The notes below the pieces were generated by a model. It was not told the DNA's origin. It did not search any database and worked only from the letters and a program-made list of their open reading frames with translations. Made by a program: the position numbers and the translations under genes. A stretch of 14,238 nucleotides of DNA, from NCBI RefSeq assembly GCF_949287625.1, contig NZ_CASEGO010000078.1, positions 1-14,238 of the forward strand, read 5' to 3'. Positions 7,771 to 14,238 of the stretch are shown here, one piece after another. Source of the DNA: an uncultured Brachyspira sp. Its GTDB lineage: Bacteria; Spirochaetota; Brachyspiria; Brachyspirales; Brachyspiraceae. Position 1 is the first letter of the stretch; each line of letters begins with the position of its first letter.

Positions 7771-9312
7771 ATGCTTAGAAAAAATTACTATATTTTTATT
7801 TTTGTTTTAATGACAATTTTATTATGCCAAAATAATATTTTAAACTCACAAGAGGCTTCATCAGGAAATCTTATTATAATACATATGAATGATACACATG
7901 GAAAAGATGAAGAGGAAAACGGAAAGTATGGAGCAGCTAGAAGAGCATCGTATATAAAACAGGTAAGAGCTACTAATAATAATGTTTTGGTTCTTCATGC
8001 GGGTGACACAACGATAGGAAGTATATATTCAACAATTTTTAAAGGTGATGATGAAGTAAGAATTATGAATAAACTTGGAGTAGGAGCGGTAACAATAGGA
8101 AATCATTTTACAGATTATGGATTAGATAATTTTAATAAAATAATGAAAGATAGAAATTTCCCTACTCTTTCAGTAAATATAAAAAATAAGAATAATAACA
8201 GCTATTATGCAAAGCCTTATATGGTTACAAATATCAATGGAATAAAAATTGCTGTAGTAGGGGTAACATCAAAAAATTCAGGATATAATCCAAATGATCT
8301 TAAAAATTTGATACTTGAAGATGAAATAACTGCATTAAATAAATTCATGGAAGATATACCTTTAAATACTACTAATGACGTTACAATACTTCTAAGCCAT
8401 GCAGGATATAATATGGATGTAGAAATTGCTAAGGCCATACCTAATAAATTTGATTTTATAATAGGAGGTCATACACATACTGTTATGGAAAAAGCTGAAA
8501 TTGTTAATGGTACTCCTATAGTGCAGGCAGGTTCTTACGGACATTATCTAGGAAATATAAATATAAACCTAAATAATGGGAAGGTTTCAAACTTTAATTA
8601 TAAATTAGTTGCAATGGATGAAACAATAAAGCAAGATGCTGATATGCTTGCTTTAGTTAATGAAATGAAAAAGGAAGTTGACATTAAATCTAATATAAAA
8701 ATAGGTACATTGCCTATGGATTTGCCTTATGATGTTGTTACTATAAGACAGCAGTCTACAGCATTAGGAAATTTCATATGCGACTTGGTATTAGATTCCA
8801 ATCAGGAAGGCGATAAAGCTGATATGGTTTTGATTAATGCTGGAGGCATTAGGGAAGGGTTTAGTAAAGGAGATATAACATTAGCAAATATAATGACTAT
8901 TTCATCATTTGATAATGAGGTAATATTAATATCATTAACTGGAAAAGATATACTTGATTTACTTAAGATATCTTGTAAAAACAGCACAGTAATTCCTACA
9001 AATTCAGGAGGAAGTTTTTTACAAGTATCCAGAGGAATGGAAGTTGTATACAGCAGAGATGGAAAATTAATATCGGCTAAATTAAATGGTAAAGCTATTA
9101 ATGAAAAACAGTATTATAGAGTGGCTTTATCTTCATACATATACAGTGGAAAAAGCTATGTTGATGAAAATGGAAATTTTATAGCTCAAAAAGGAAAAGA
9201 TGAAAATAATACAAATAAAGACTTTAGAAATGATATGGAATCAAAAATTAGATCTCTTAATAATATACCTTCAAGTTATATAGACGATACACTTAGAGTA
9301 AGATTGCAATAG
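7771..9312 (+). CDS. Secreted 5'-nucleotidase/UshA-type metallophosphoesterase
   Basis: This 513-residue exported phosphoesterase probably hydrolyses nucleotides or related phosphoesters outside the cytoplasm. The N-terminus is a signal segment (basic start, then hydrophobic to about residue 18). Cys19 follows LL, which is a poor lipobox, so lipidation is doubtful. The metallophosphatase domain carries HMNDTHG (38-44; Asp41, His43), HAGDT (Asp79), GNH (110-112; Asn111, His112), LSHAG (His210) and GGHTHT (His234, His236), a full two-metal ligand set. The C-terminal substrate domain carries QQSTALGNFICD (327-338), NAGGIR (356-361) and GGSFLQVS (413-420). The usual GNHEFDYG reads GNHFTDYG here. 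The ATG is preceded by GGGAT at 7760-7764. The gene is monocistronic. Substrate specificity cannot be read from the sequence. Confidence 0.9.
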   Translation: MLRKNYYIFIFVLMTILLCQNNILNSQEASSGNLIIIHMNDTHGKDEEENGKYGAARRASYIKQVRATNNNVLVLHAGDTTIGSIYSTIFKGDDEVRIMNKLGVGAVTIGNHFTDYGLDNFNKIMKDRNFPTLSVNIKNKNNNSYYAKPYMVTNINGIKIAVVGVTSKNSGYNPNDLKNLILEDEITALNKFMEDIPLNTTNDVTILLSHAGYNMDVEIAKAIPNKFDFIIGGHTHTVMEKAEIVNGTPIVQAGSYGHYLGNININLNNGKVSNFNYKLVAMDETIKQDADMLALVNEMKKEVDIKSNIKIGTLPMDLPYDVVTIRQQSTALGNFICDLVLDSNQEGDKADMVLINAGGIREGFSKGDITLANIMTISSFDNEVILISLTGKDILDLLKISCKNSTVIPTNSGGSFLQVSRGMEVVYSRDGKLISAKLNGKAINEKQYYRVALSSYIYSGKSYVDENGNFIAQKGKDENNTNKDFRNDMESKIRSLNNIPSSYIDDTLRVRLQ

Positions 9313-9314
9313 AT

Positions 9315-9334
9315 ATAAAAATTAATATTTTTAT
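9315..9334 (+). terminator. Weak AT-only hairpin after the 5'-nucleotidase gene
   Basis: ATAAAAAT (9315-9322) and ATTTTTAT (9327-9334) form a perfect 8-bp stem with a 4-nt loop, beginning 2 bp after the stop codon. There is no G/C pair and no separate T-tract, so termination here is uncertain. Confidence 0.25.
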
Positions 9335-9371
9335 CAAATAACAAAAATTATTTTAAAGTATAATAAATTGG

Positions 9372-9400
9372 TATATACCTAAACAAATATGGTTTGTCAA
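9372..9400 (-). promoter_or_regulatory. Promoter-like repeat, copy 3 (minus strand)
   Basis: Read on the minus strand, TTGACA (9400-9395) is followed after 17 bp by TATATA (9377-9372). It matches the element at 43-71 at 28 of 29 positions. It points back into the 3' end of the 5'-nucleotidase gene, so a transcript from it would be antisense to that gene. Confidence 0.5.
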
Positions 9401-9427
9401 AAAATTAACTTTGTAATTTTTGATATT

Positions 9428-9645
9428 TGCGGGGCTTCACAGTCGTGCCACGCCCTGCGTGCCTGTGGCAACCCCCAGTTCTTTTGTGACGCTGTCCGCC
9501 TTCGGTGTGGCACAAAGAAGCAAAAAGGCTGTATTTCTGGCTAAATTTTACAATTTATTTTACATGTAAAACATAATTAGTACTATTTAGTATTATTTTT
9601 ACACTTGCACTTTTTGGTTCTTTTTGCGGCGGGAAAAAGAACAAC
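9428..9645. repeat. GC-rich intergenic island with several hairpins
   Basis: This gene-free block contrasts sharply with the AT-rich surroundings. It contains TGCCAC (9446-9451) paired with GTGGCA (9465-9470), TTTGTG (9483-9488) paired with CACAAA (9511-9516), a 14-bp palindrome TTTTACATGTAAAA (9558-9571), and GTTCTTTTT (9617-9625) paired with AAAAAGAAC (9634-9642) around a GCGGCGGG loop. Promoter-like repeats flank it and point outward (9372-9400 minus, 9653-9681 plus). I see no coding frame I would trust. It is probably a dispersed intergenic repeat of the genome or a structured RNA; neither is proven. Confidence 0.5.
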
Positions 9646-9652
9646 ATAAAAA

Positions 9653-9681
9653 TTGATAAACTTAAAAATTTCCAGTATAAT
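9653..9681 (+). promoter_or_regulatory. Probable promoter of the symporter operon
   Basis: TTGATA (9653-9658) and a consensus TATAAT (9676-9681) are 17 bp apart. The 29-bp unit matches the minus-strand half of the element at 66-94 at 24 of 29 positions, so it belongs to the same repeat family. The leader to the ATG at 9774 would be about 86 nt. A second -35-like TTGACT occurs at 9711-9716, but its -10 is poor. Confidence 0.5.
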
Positions 9682-9773
9682 CTTTATTTGATGTAAAGAT
9701 ATAAAATATATTGACTTATTAATTTTTTTCATGTAACCTATTACAGTAATATAATAGTTTGGGAGTATTATAT

Positions 9774-10985
9774 ATGAATATTTTAAAAAATTATAAGTTT
9801 TCATTTATATTAATTTTTTCAATGATATTAGGTGCAGTTATAGGGGCAGTATTTGGAGAAAAAGCAGCTGTACTTCAGCCTATAGCCGATGTGTTTTTAA
9901 ATCTGCTATACTGCTGTGTTGTACCTATGATATTTGTTTCATTAGTGTATTCTATATCAAATATGGAAAACACAAACAAATTAGGAAAAGTGCTGTCTGT
10001 TATGATTATCATTTTTTTATTAGCAGAGATAATAGCTTCAATTTATATGCTAATAATAACTATAATATTTAATCCAGCAGAAGGCTATAATATAGTAATG
10101 AATGAAACTATAAGTAATATTAAAAGCAATTCAAATATATTATCTATGTTTACTGTAAATGATTTTAATCTTTTATGGTCAAGACAAAATTTGATGGCAT
10201 TAATAGTATTTGCCATGTTTGTAGGAATTGCTGCAGTTAAATCAGGAGATGCTGGAAAACAGGCAGTAAAATTATTTGGCTCTTTAACTGTGATTATATC
10301 TAAAGTAGTTTCATATGTTATGTATTTAGCTCCTATAGGACTAGGTGCTTTTTTTGCTGTTTTGGTAGGACAAAATGGGGCTGAATTATCAGGTCCTTTA
10401 TCTAGGGCTTTGATAATATATTTTATAGCTGCTATTGTATTTTATTTTTTATCAAATACAATATTTGCATATCTTGGGGCTGGAATAAAAGGTGTAAAAC
10501 TATTTTGGAAATATATTATACCTCCTTCTTTAGTATCACTTGGAACTTGCTCATCAGCAGCCACAATACCTACAAATTTGATAGCTGGAAGAAATATAGG
10601 AATACCAGATGATATTAATGACTTAACTATACCTATGGGATGCAATCTTCATAAATCCGGAGCTGCATTGATAACTGTATTAAAAATTACTTTTATGTGC
10701 AGTATGTTTAATGTTAATATATTAGAGCCTCAAAATATCATTACTGCTATATTAGTATCAGTGCTTGCTGCTTCTGTTATGGGAGCAATACCAGCAGGCG
10801 GATATGTAGGAGAGATTTTTATAATATCAGCATTCCATTTTCCACAGGAGGCTATACCTATAATGGTATTAATAGGAACAATAACAGATGCCCCAGCTAC
10901 AACAATAAATGCTACTAATGATGTAGGAGTTGGAATGCTTATGGCTAGAATATTTAAAGGAAAAAATTGGCTAAAACAAAATTAA
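9774..10985 (+). CDS. DAACS-family (SDF) cation symporter, atypical substrate site
   Basis: This 403-residue inner-membrane transporter has the fold of the GltPh/SstT family: six N-terminal membrane segments, hairpin HP1 with GTCSSAATIP (257-266), TM7, HP2 near MGAIPAGGYVGE (336-347), and TM8 with DAPATTINATND (372-383). Asp372, Thr376, Asn379 and Asp383 match GltPh D394, T398, N401 and D405. The position of the carboxylate-binding Arg397 is Ala375. The TM7 NMDGT sodium motif reads HKSGA (293-297). An acidic amino acid is therefore unlikely as substrate, and ion coupling may differ. I chose the ATG at 9774 because GGAG (9762-9765) is 8 nt upstream; the TTG at 9759 would lie before that site. 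The acetyltransferase gene follows 22 bp after the stop, so the two are probably cotranscribed. Confidence 0.9.
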   Translation: MNILKNYKFSFILIFSMILGAVIGAVFGEKAAVLQPIADVFLNLLYCCVVPMIFVSLVYSISNMENTNKLGKVLSVMIIIFLLAEIIASIYMLIITIIFNPAEGYNIVMNETISNIKSNSNILSMFTVNDFNLLWSRQNLMALIVFAMFVGIAAVKSGDAGKQAVKLFGSLTVIISKVVSYVMYLAPIGLGAFFAVLVGQNGAELSGPLSRALIIYFIAAIVFYFLSNTIFAYLGAGIKGVKLFWKYIIPPSLVSLGTCSSAATIPTNLIAGRNIGIPDDINDLTIPMGCNLHKSGAALITVLKITFMCSMFNVNILEPQNIITAILVSVLAASVMGAIPAGGYVGEIFIISAFHFPQEAIPIMVLIGTITDAPATTINATNDVGVGMLMARIFKGKNWLKQN

Positions 10986-11007
10986 ATAAATTAAAAAGGG
11001 TACAAAA

Positions 11008-11490
11008 ATGGAAATAGCAAAATACGAAAAAAAATATCTTAAAGAAGCATTAAATATATGGAATGAGATAATAAAAGAAGGAATATATTTTCCTCAAATA
11101 GAAACTCTCACAAATGAAGAAGAGGCTCATAAATACTTTAGTTCTCAGGATTATACTGCTATTGCTTATGAAGATGATAAAATCTACGGAGTTTACATAC
11201 TTCACCCAAACAATATAGGAAGATGCGGACATATATCCAATGCATCATATGCTGTAAGTAAAGATGCAAGGGGTAAAGGTATAGGAGAGGCTTTAGTAAG
11301 AGATTCTATTAAAAAAGGTGCTGAGCTTGGATATAAAATACTACAGTTTAACGCTGTTGTAGTGTCCAATAATGCTGCTCATAAACTATATGAAAAAATT
11401 GGATTTAATAAAATAGGAATAGTAAAAAAGGGATATCTTAATAAAAATAATGAATATGAAGATATTGTACTTTATTATATAGATTTATAA
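11008..11490 (+). CDS. GNAT-family N-acetyltransferase
   Basis: This 160-residue cytoplasmic enzyme should transfer an acetyl group from acetyl-CoA to an amine; the acceptor is unknown. The acetyl-CoA pyrophosphate loop is ARGKGIG (87-93), preceded by the beta-strand SYAVSKD. The later motif NNAAHKLYEKIGF (121-133) is typical of the family. The protein is close to the usual single-domain length, with no fusion. AAGGG lies about 7 nt before the ATG. It is the middle gene of an operon, 22 bp after the symporter and 17 bp before the NIF3-like gene. That position suggests it modifies the transported substrate or a related metabolite, which is inference. Confidence 0.88.
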   Translation: MEIAKYEKKYLKEALNIWNEIIKEGIYFPQIETLTNEEEAHKYFSSQDYTAIAYEDDKIYGVYILHPNNIGRCGHISNASYAVSKDARGKGIGEALVRDSIKKGAELGYKILQFNAVVVSNNAAHKLYEKIGFNKIGIVKKGYLNKNNEYEDIVLYYIDL

Positions 11491-11507
11491 TTTAAGGATA
11501 AAATTTT

Positions 11508-11855
11508 ATGGATTTTAAAAAAGTAAAAATAGAAATATATATACCAGAAGAATACACTGATAAATTAAGAGAGGCTTTAAATAGTATAGGAGCTTTAGGT
11601 GTAGGCAGCTATGATAATGTAATGTCTGTAACAAAAATTACTGGGTATTGGCGTCCTTTAGAAGGAGCTAATCCTTTTGACGGAGAAGTTGATAAAATAT
11701 CAAAAGCTCCTGAAGATAAAGTAGAGTTTTCAACCGATATAAAAAATGTGGAAAATATTATTAAGGTTATGAAAGAAGTTCACCCCTATGAAGAGCCAGT
11801 AATGAATATAATACCATTAATAAATGATAGATTTAATATGAATTTAAATTATTAA
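11508..11855 (+). CDS. Small NIF3/YqfO-like protein (CutA/PII-like fold)
   Basis: This 115-residue protein resembles the stand-alone form of the domain inserted in NIF3/YqfO proteins, which has a CutA1/PII-like fold. The hallmarks are GVGSYDNVMSV (31-41), the aromatic-rich loop GYWRPLEGANPFDG (46-59), and HPYEEP (91-96). The metal-binding NIF3 core itself is absent. Its biochemical role is not established; trimer formation and metal or small-molecule binding are plausible from the fold. AGGA lies 9 nt before the ATG. It is the last gene of the symporter operon, 17 bp after the GNAT gene and 16 bp before the shared terminator. Confidence 0.75.
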   Translation: MDFKKVKIEIYIPEEYTDKLREALNSIGALGVGSYDNVMSVTKITGYWRPLEGANPFDGEVDKISKAPEDKVEFSTDIKNVENIIKVMKEVHPYEEPVMNIIPLINDRFNMNLNY

Positions 11856-11871
11856 TATTAAAAAATGAAAT

Positions 11872-11912
11872 AAAAAAACAAGAGTCTATTAATTATAAAC
11901 TCTTGTTTTTTT
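11872..11912. terminator. Bidirectional intrinsic terminator between convergent operons
   Basis: AAAAAAACAAGAGT (11872-11885) is perfectly complementary to 11899-11912, a 14-bp stem with a 13-nt loop. The arm ends supply T7 on the plus strand and T7 on the minus strand. It closes the symporter operon on the plus strand and rnfEAB on the minus strand, whose last stop is at 11934. Confidence 0.9.
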
Positions 11913-11933
11913 ATATTCACAAATTAATTAATT

Positions 11934-12773
11934 TTATGCCTGTTTAACTTCTGAAAGATCTTTTACAGAATTTACTCTCTCATTAGTAATAGATTTAGTA
12001 GGACATTTAGCTATACTTTCATTTGTAATAGAATAATCATCATAATTAACTATAGCAAGATAATTATCTATTTTCATACCGCCCTCTTTAGTAGCTTTAA
12101 CACAAATACCGCATCCTATACAAGCTCTGTCGCAAGCCTTTTTAGCAATAGGACCTTTATCTTTAGATTTACAATATACATGGAACTCTTGAGAAACAGG
12201 GTGTATTTCTATAAGTTTTTGAGGACAAGCCTTAACACATGCATTACATGATACACATTTATCTTCAACAATAACAGGCATTCCAGTTTTTTCATCTTTA
12301 ATAATAGCACCAAACTCACATGCCTTCATACAATCATAAAAACCAACACAGCCGTAAGAACAGTTTTTATTTCCACCAGCCATAACAGCAGAAACACAAG
12401 TATCAGCACCATTATATACTTTATCAGATTTTGCTATACCATTATGTCCATGACAGAAAATATAAGCTCTTGTTCTCTCTTTTTGAGCAGGTGCTACTTT
12501 ACCCAAGAAGTCTGCAACTTTAGCAGCAGTATTAGCTCCTCCAACAGAACAGCCGTCTACAGGAGCTTTATCATCAACTAAAGCCTTAGCAAACTGAGCA
12601 CAGCCTGGAAAACCGCATCCTCCGCAGTTAGCACCAGGAAGCATTTCAGTTAATTGAGTAACTCTCTCATCAACTTCAACTTTAAAAATTTTAGAAGAAA
12701 ATATCAATAAAACAGCCAATATCAAAGCAATTAAGCCTGAAGATATTGAAGCTACCAAAACAGATGTCATCAT
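11934..12773 (-). CDS. rnfB: Rnf complex subunit RnfB (Fe-S electron-input subunit)
   Basis: This 279-residue protein has one N-terminal membrane helix (about residues 5-26) and cytoplasmic Fe-S domains that pass electrons from ferredoxin into the ion-pumping Rnf complex. The first cluster uses Cys50, 53, 58 and 75 (NCGGCGFPGC). A ferredoxin-like pair uses Cys138, 142, 148, 152 and Cys173, 176, 179, 183 and looks complete. The second ferredoxin-like pair is half lost. Cys218, 221, 224 and 257 remain, but the other four expected positions are Thr228, Tyr247, Thr250 and Ser253. AGGA lies 8 nt before the first ATG; a second ATG follows directly. It is the last gene of the operon, 42 bp after rnfA, and is followed by the bidirectional terminator. 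Confidence 0.97.
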   Translation of the reverse strand: MMTSVLVASISSGLIALILAVLLIFSSKIFKVEVDERVTQLTEMLPGANCGGCGFPGCAQFAKALVDDKAPVDGCSVGGANTAAKVADFLGKVAPAQKERTRAYIFCHGHNGIAKSDKVYNGADTCVSAVMAGGNKNCSYGCVGFYDCMKACEFGAIIKDEKTGMPVIVEDKCVSCNACVKACPQKLIEIHPVSQEFHVYCKSKDKGPIAKKACDRACIGCGICVKATKEGGMKIDNYLAIVNYDDYSITNESIAKCPTKSITNERVNSVKDLSEVKQA

Positions 12774-12815
12774 TTTTATTATCCTTTTAAATAACTTCTA
12801 ACACACTAATAATAA

Positions 12816-13397
12816 TCATATTTTGATTATACCAGAGAAACCATAGAATATAAGAGCAAGTATTCCTGCAGTTATGAAAGGCATAGCAGGTCCTCTAAAT
12901 GCCTGAGGTATATCAGCAGTAGATAAACGCTCTCTTATGCTAGCCATTATAACTAATGCCAATGTAAATCCTACTCCTGCTCCCAAAGCAAATACTATAT
13001 TCTGTATAAAATTATATTTGTATAATACTCCAAATAAAGCCAAACCTAATACACAGCAGTTAGTAGTTATAAGAGGCAAATAAATACCTAAAGATAAATA
13101 CAAACTTTCGCTAGTTTTTCTAACAACCATCTCTACAAACTGAACCAAAGCTGCTATAACTATAATAAATAATATAGTTTGGAGGAATTCAATTTTAAAA
13201 GGAACTAATATATAGTATTGAATCATCCAGCTTACAGCGGCAGTAAGTACAAGTACAAAAGTAACAGCAATACCCATACTTATTGCAGAATCTAATTTAT
13301 TTGATACTCCCAAGAAAGGACATATACCCAAAAATTTAGTTAATACGAAATTATTAACTAATACAGTAGCAACAAAAAGTAAAATTAAATTAACCAT
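12816..13397 (-). CDS. rnfA: Rnf complex membrane subunit RnfA
   Basis: This 193-residue, six-helix membrane subunit is homologous to NqrE. With RnfE it forms the membrane core through which electrons cross. LGICPFLGVS contains Cys26 and PLITTNCCVLG contains Cys114-115; these motifs provide the cysteines of the membrane [2Fe-2S] cluster shared with RnfE. I chose the ATG at 13397 because the AGGAGG site lies just upstream and the length then fits the family. An ATG at 13418 would add seven residues, of which EEE is encoded by the ribosome-binding site itself. The start overlaps the end of rnfE by 8 bp, indicating translational coupling. Confidence 0.96.
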   Translation of the reverse strand: MVNLILLFVATVLVNNFVLTKFLGICPFLGVSNKLDSAISMGIAVTFVLVLTAAVSWMIQYYILVPFKIEFLQTILFIIVIAALVQFVEMVVRKTSESLYLSLGIYLPLITTNCCVLGLALFGVLYKYNFIQNIVFALGAGVGFTLALVIMASIRERLSTADIPQAFRGPAMPFITAGILALIFYGFSGIIKI

Positions 13398-14049
13398 TAG
13401 CTTTTCCTCCTCTAGCATCTATGGCTCTTTTTATAGCAATTAAAGTACCTAAAGTAAAGAAAGCACCCGGAGCCATAATCATAACAACCCAAGGAGTTGT
13501 AATTTCATTATAGGCATTCAAAGCAAAAGGCATAGCAGATTCTACAAAACCTCTTATGCTTCCTACTATATCAAAACCAAGCCAAGTACCGTTTCCTAAT
13601 ATCTCTCTGACAGATGCAAGAAGTGTCAAAGCAAAGAAGAAACCTACACCGTTGCCTAAAGCATCAAATATACTAGGTATAATACCGTTTTTATTTGCAA
13701 AAGCCTCAGCTCTTCCCAATATAATACAGTTTACAACTATAAGAGGAATATAAGGACCTAAAGCTAGAGACAAAGTATAAAACTTAGCTTTCATAACTAT
13801 ATCAGTTAAAGTAACAAAAGCTGCTATAACTACAATGTATCCCATAATTCTAACTTCATTAGCATAAATCTTTTTTATAAGTGAAATTAAAGCAGATGAG
13901 CATACTAATACAAAGATAGTAGCTGCTGACATACCTATAGCATTCATAACACTGCTGGTTACTGCTAAGCTGGGACACATACCAAGAACCTGAACGAAGG
14001 TTGGGTTATTTTTCCATATACCTTCCATAAATACTTGAGAATTTTTCAT
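13390..14049 (-). CDS. rnfE: Rnf complex membrane subunit RnfE
   Basis: This 219-residue membrane subunit is homologous to NqrD and RnfA. NPTFVQVLGMCPSLAVT carries Cys25, and GPYIPLIVVNCIILGRAEAFA (98-118) carries Cys108. These cysteines pair with those of RnfA to hold the membrane Fe-S cluster. The C-terminal MAPGAFFTLG motif is typical of RnfE. The Shine-Dalgarno is weak (AAGG at 14063-14060, 10 nt before the ATG). It is the first gene of an E-A-B operon, the same order as the tail of the clostridial CDGEAB operon. The other subunits are not upstream within the window. Confidence 0.96.
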   Translation of the reverse strand: MKNSQVFMEGIWKNNPTFVQVLGMCPSLAVTSSVMNAIGMSAATIFVLVCSSALISLIKKIYANEVRIMGYIVVIAAFVTLTDIVMKAKFYTLSLALGPYIPLIVVNCIILGRAEAFANKNGIIPSIFDALGNGVGFFFALTLLASVREILGNGTWLGFDIVGSIRGFVESAMPFALNAYNEITTPWVVMIMAPGAFFTLGTLIAIKRAIDARGGKANG

Positions 14050-14090
14050 AATAATTTAACCTTGATTTAATTAAGATTATACACTTATAT

Positions 14091-14119
14091 ATTATATCAT
14101 AAACTGCAAGATTTTTCAA
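14091..14119 (-). promoter_or_regulatory. Promoter of rnfEAB
   Basis: On the minus strand TTGAAA (14119-14114) is followed after 17 bp by a consensus TATAAT (14096-14091). TG precedes the -10 by one base, giving an extended -10. The predicted start near 14084 gives a leader of about 35 nt. This is the best promoter match in the window. Confidence 0.75.
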
Positions 14120-14175
14120 GTAATATCATAAATATATACTGTTTAAGAGCCATAGATATTGCACACTTTTAGTTT

Positions 14176-14235
14176 AAAAAAAAGATGGTATTCCTTATAA
14201 TTTATAATTGCTACAAATAAACCAAAAGGAATACC
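14176..14235 (-). terminator. Terminator-like hairpin of an upstream minus-strand gene
   Basis: GGTATTCCTT (14187-14196) and AAGGAATACC (14226-14235) form a perfect 10-bp stem with a 29-nt loop. On the minus strand it is followed by ATC and then T8 (14183-14176). It would end a transcript arriving from beyond the right edge, before the rnfEAB promoter. The long loop lowers confidence. Confidence 0.55.
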
Positions 14236-14238
14236 TAT

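Noticed and set aside
9428..9645. tRNA or riboswitch in the GC-rich island
   Set aside because: No cloverleaf, T-loop or known aptamer core could be found; only short independent hairpins are visible.
9759..9773. TTG start adding five residues to the symporter
   Set aside because: It precedes the GGGAG ribosome site that serves the ATG at 9774.
9583..9804. 73-codon minus-strand frame in the intergenic island
   Set aside because: It starts inside the symporter gene, runs through promoter and hairpin sequence, and encodes a low-complexity Lys/Tyr/Ile-rich peptide with no visible family motif.
12000..12200. Frameshift or sequencing error explaining the missing RnfB cysteines
   Set aside because: The reading frame continues with conserved residues on both sides (CIGCGIC and CPTKSI), and the replacements fall at separate single codons, so substitution fits better than a frameshift.
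13398..13418. ATG start adding seven residues to RnfA
   Set aside because: The extra codons contain the AGGAGG site itself, and the 193-residue form fits the family length.

Overview
The window is very AT-rich, with many A/T-ending codons and long A/T intergenic stretches. Its gene content is that of an anaerobic, gut-associated bacterium. The base composition, protein style and a family of short intergenic repeats suggest a spirochaete of the genus Brachyspira. That assignment is inference from the sequence, not a database match. Most genes are monocistronic or in short operons with clear -35/-10 boxes and Shine-Dalgarno sites. I see no tRNA, rRNA, CRISPR array, transposase or phage gene.

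Layout, left to right. 1-596: possibly the last codons of a gene entering from the left, then a non-coding zone with two promoter-like repeats and a GC-rich hairpin island. 597-1583 (+): ferrochelatase hemH. 1758-7508 (+): a 1916-residue exported alpha-2-macroglobulin with an intact CLEQ thioester, ending in an intrinsic terminator. 7771-9312 (+): a secreted 5'-nucleotidase-type phosphoesterase, preceded by a 17-bp perfect AT palindrome. 9313-9773: a non-coding zone with a second GC-rich island flanked by outward-facing promoter-like repeats. 9774-11855 (+): a three-gene operon of a DAACS-family symporter, a GNAT acetyltransferase and a small NIF3/YqfO-like protein. 11872-11912: a bidirectional terminator shared with the convergent operon. 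14049-11934 (-): rnfE-rnfA-rnfB, three subunits of the Rnf ferredoxin:NAD+ oxidoreductase, with its own strong promoter. 14187-14235: a minus-strand terminator-like hairpin of a gene lying beyond the right edge.

How the genes fit together. RnfE and RnfA are the membrane core and RnfB the Fe-S input subunit of an ion-pumping complex that would energise transport in an anaerobe. RnfC, D and G are not in the window. The A2M is probably a periplasmic or surface protease trap, and the 5'-nucleotidase probably salvages nucleotides outside the cytoplasm. The symporter operon probably imports a small amino acid or carboxylate, with an unusual substrate and ion site.

The observations most worth a second look are four. 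RnfB has lost exactly the four cysteines of one [4Fe-4S] cluster while keeping the partner cluster. The A2M has only one cysteine in 1916 residues. The symporter lacks the usual NMDGT motif and the substrate arginine. A dispersed 29-bp promoter-like repeat family includes one copy in which two facing promoters share a single palindromic -10 box.
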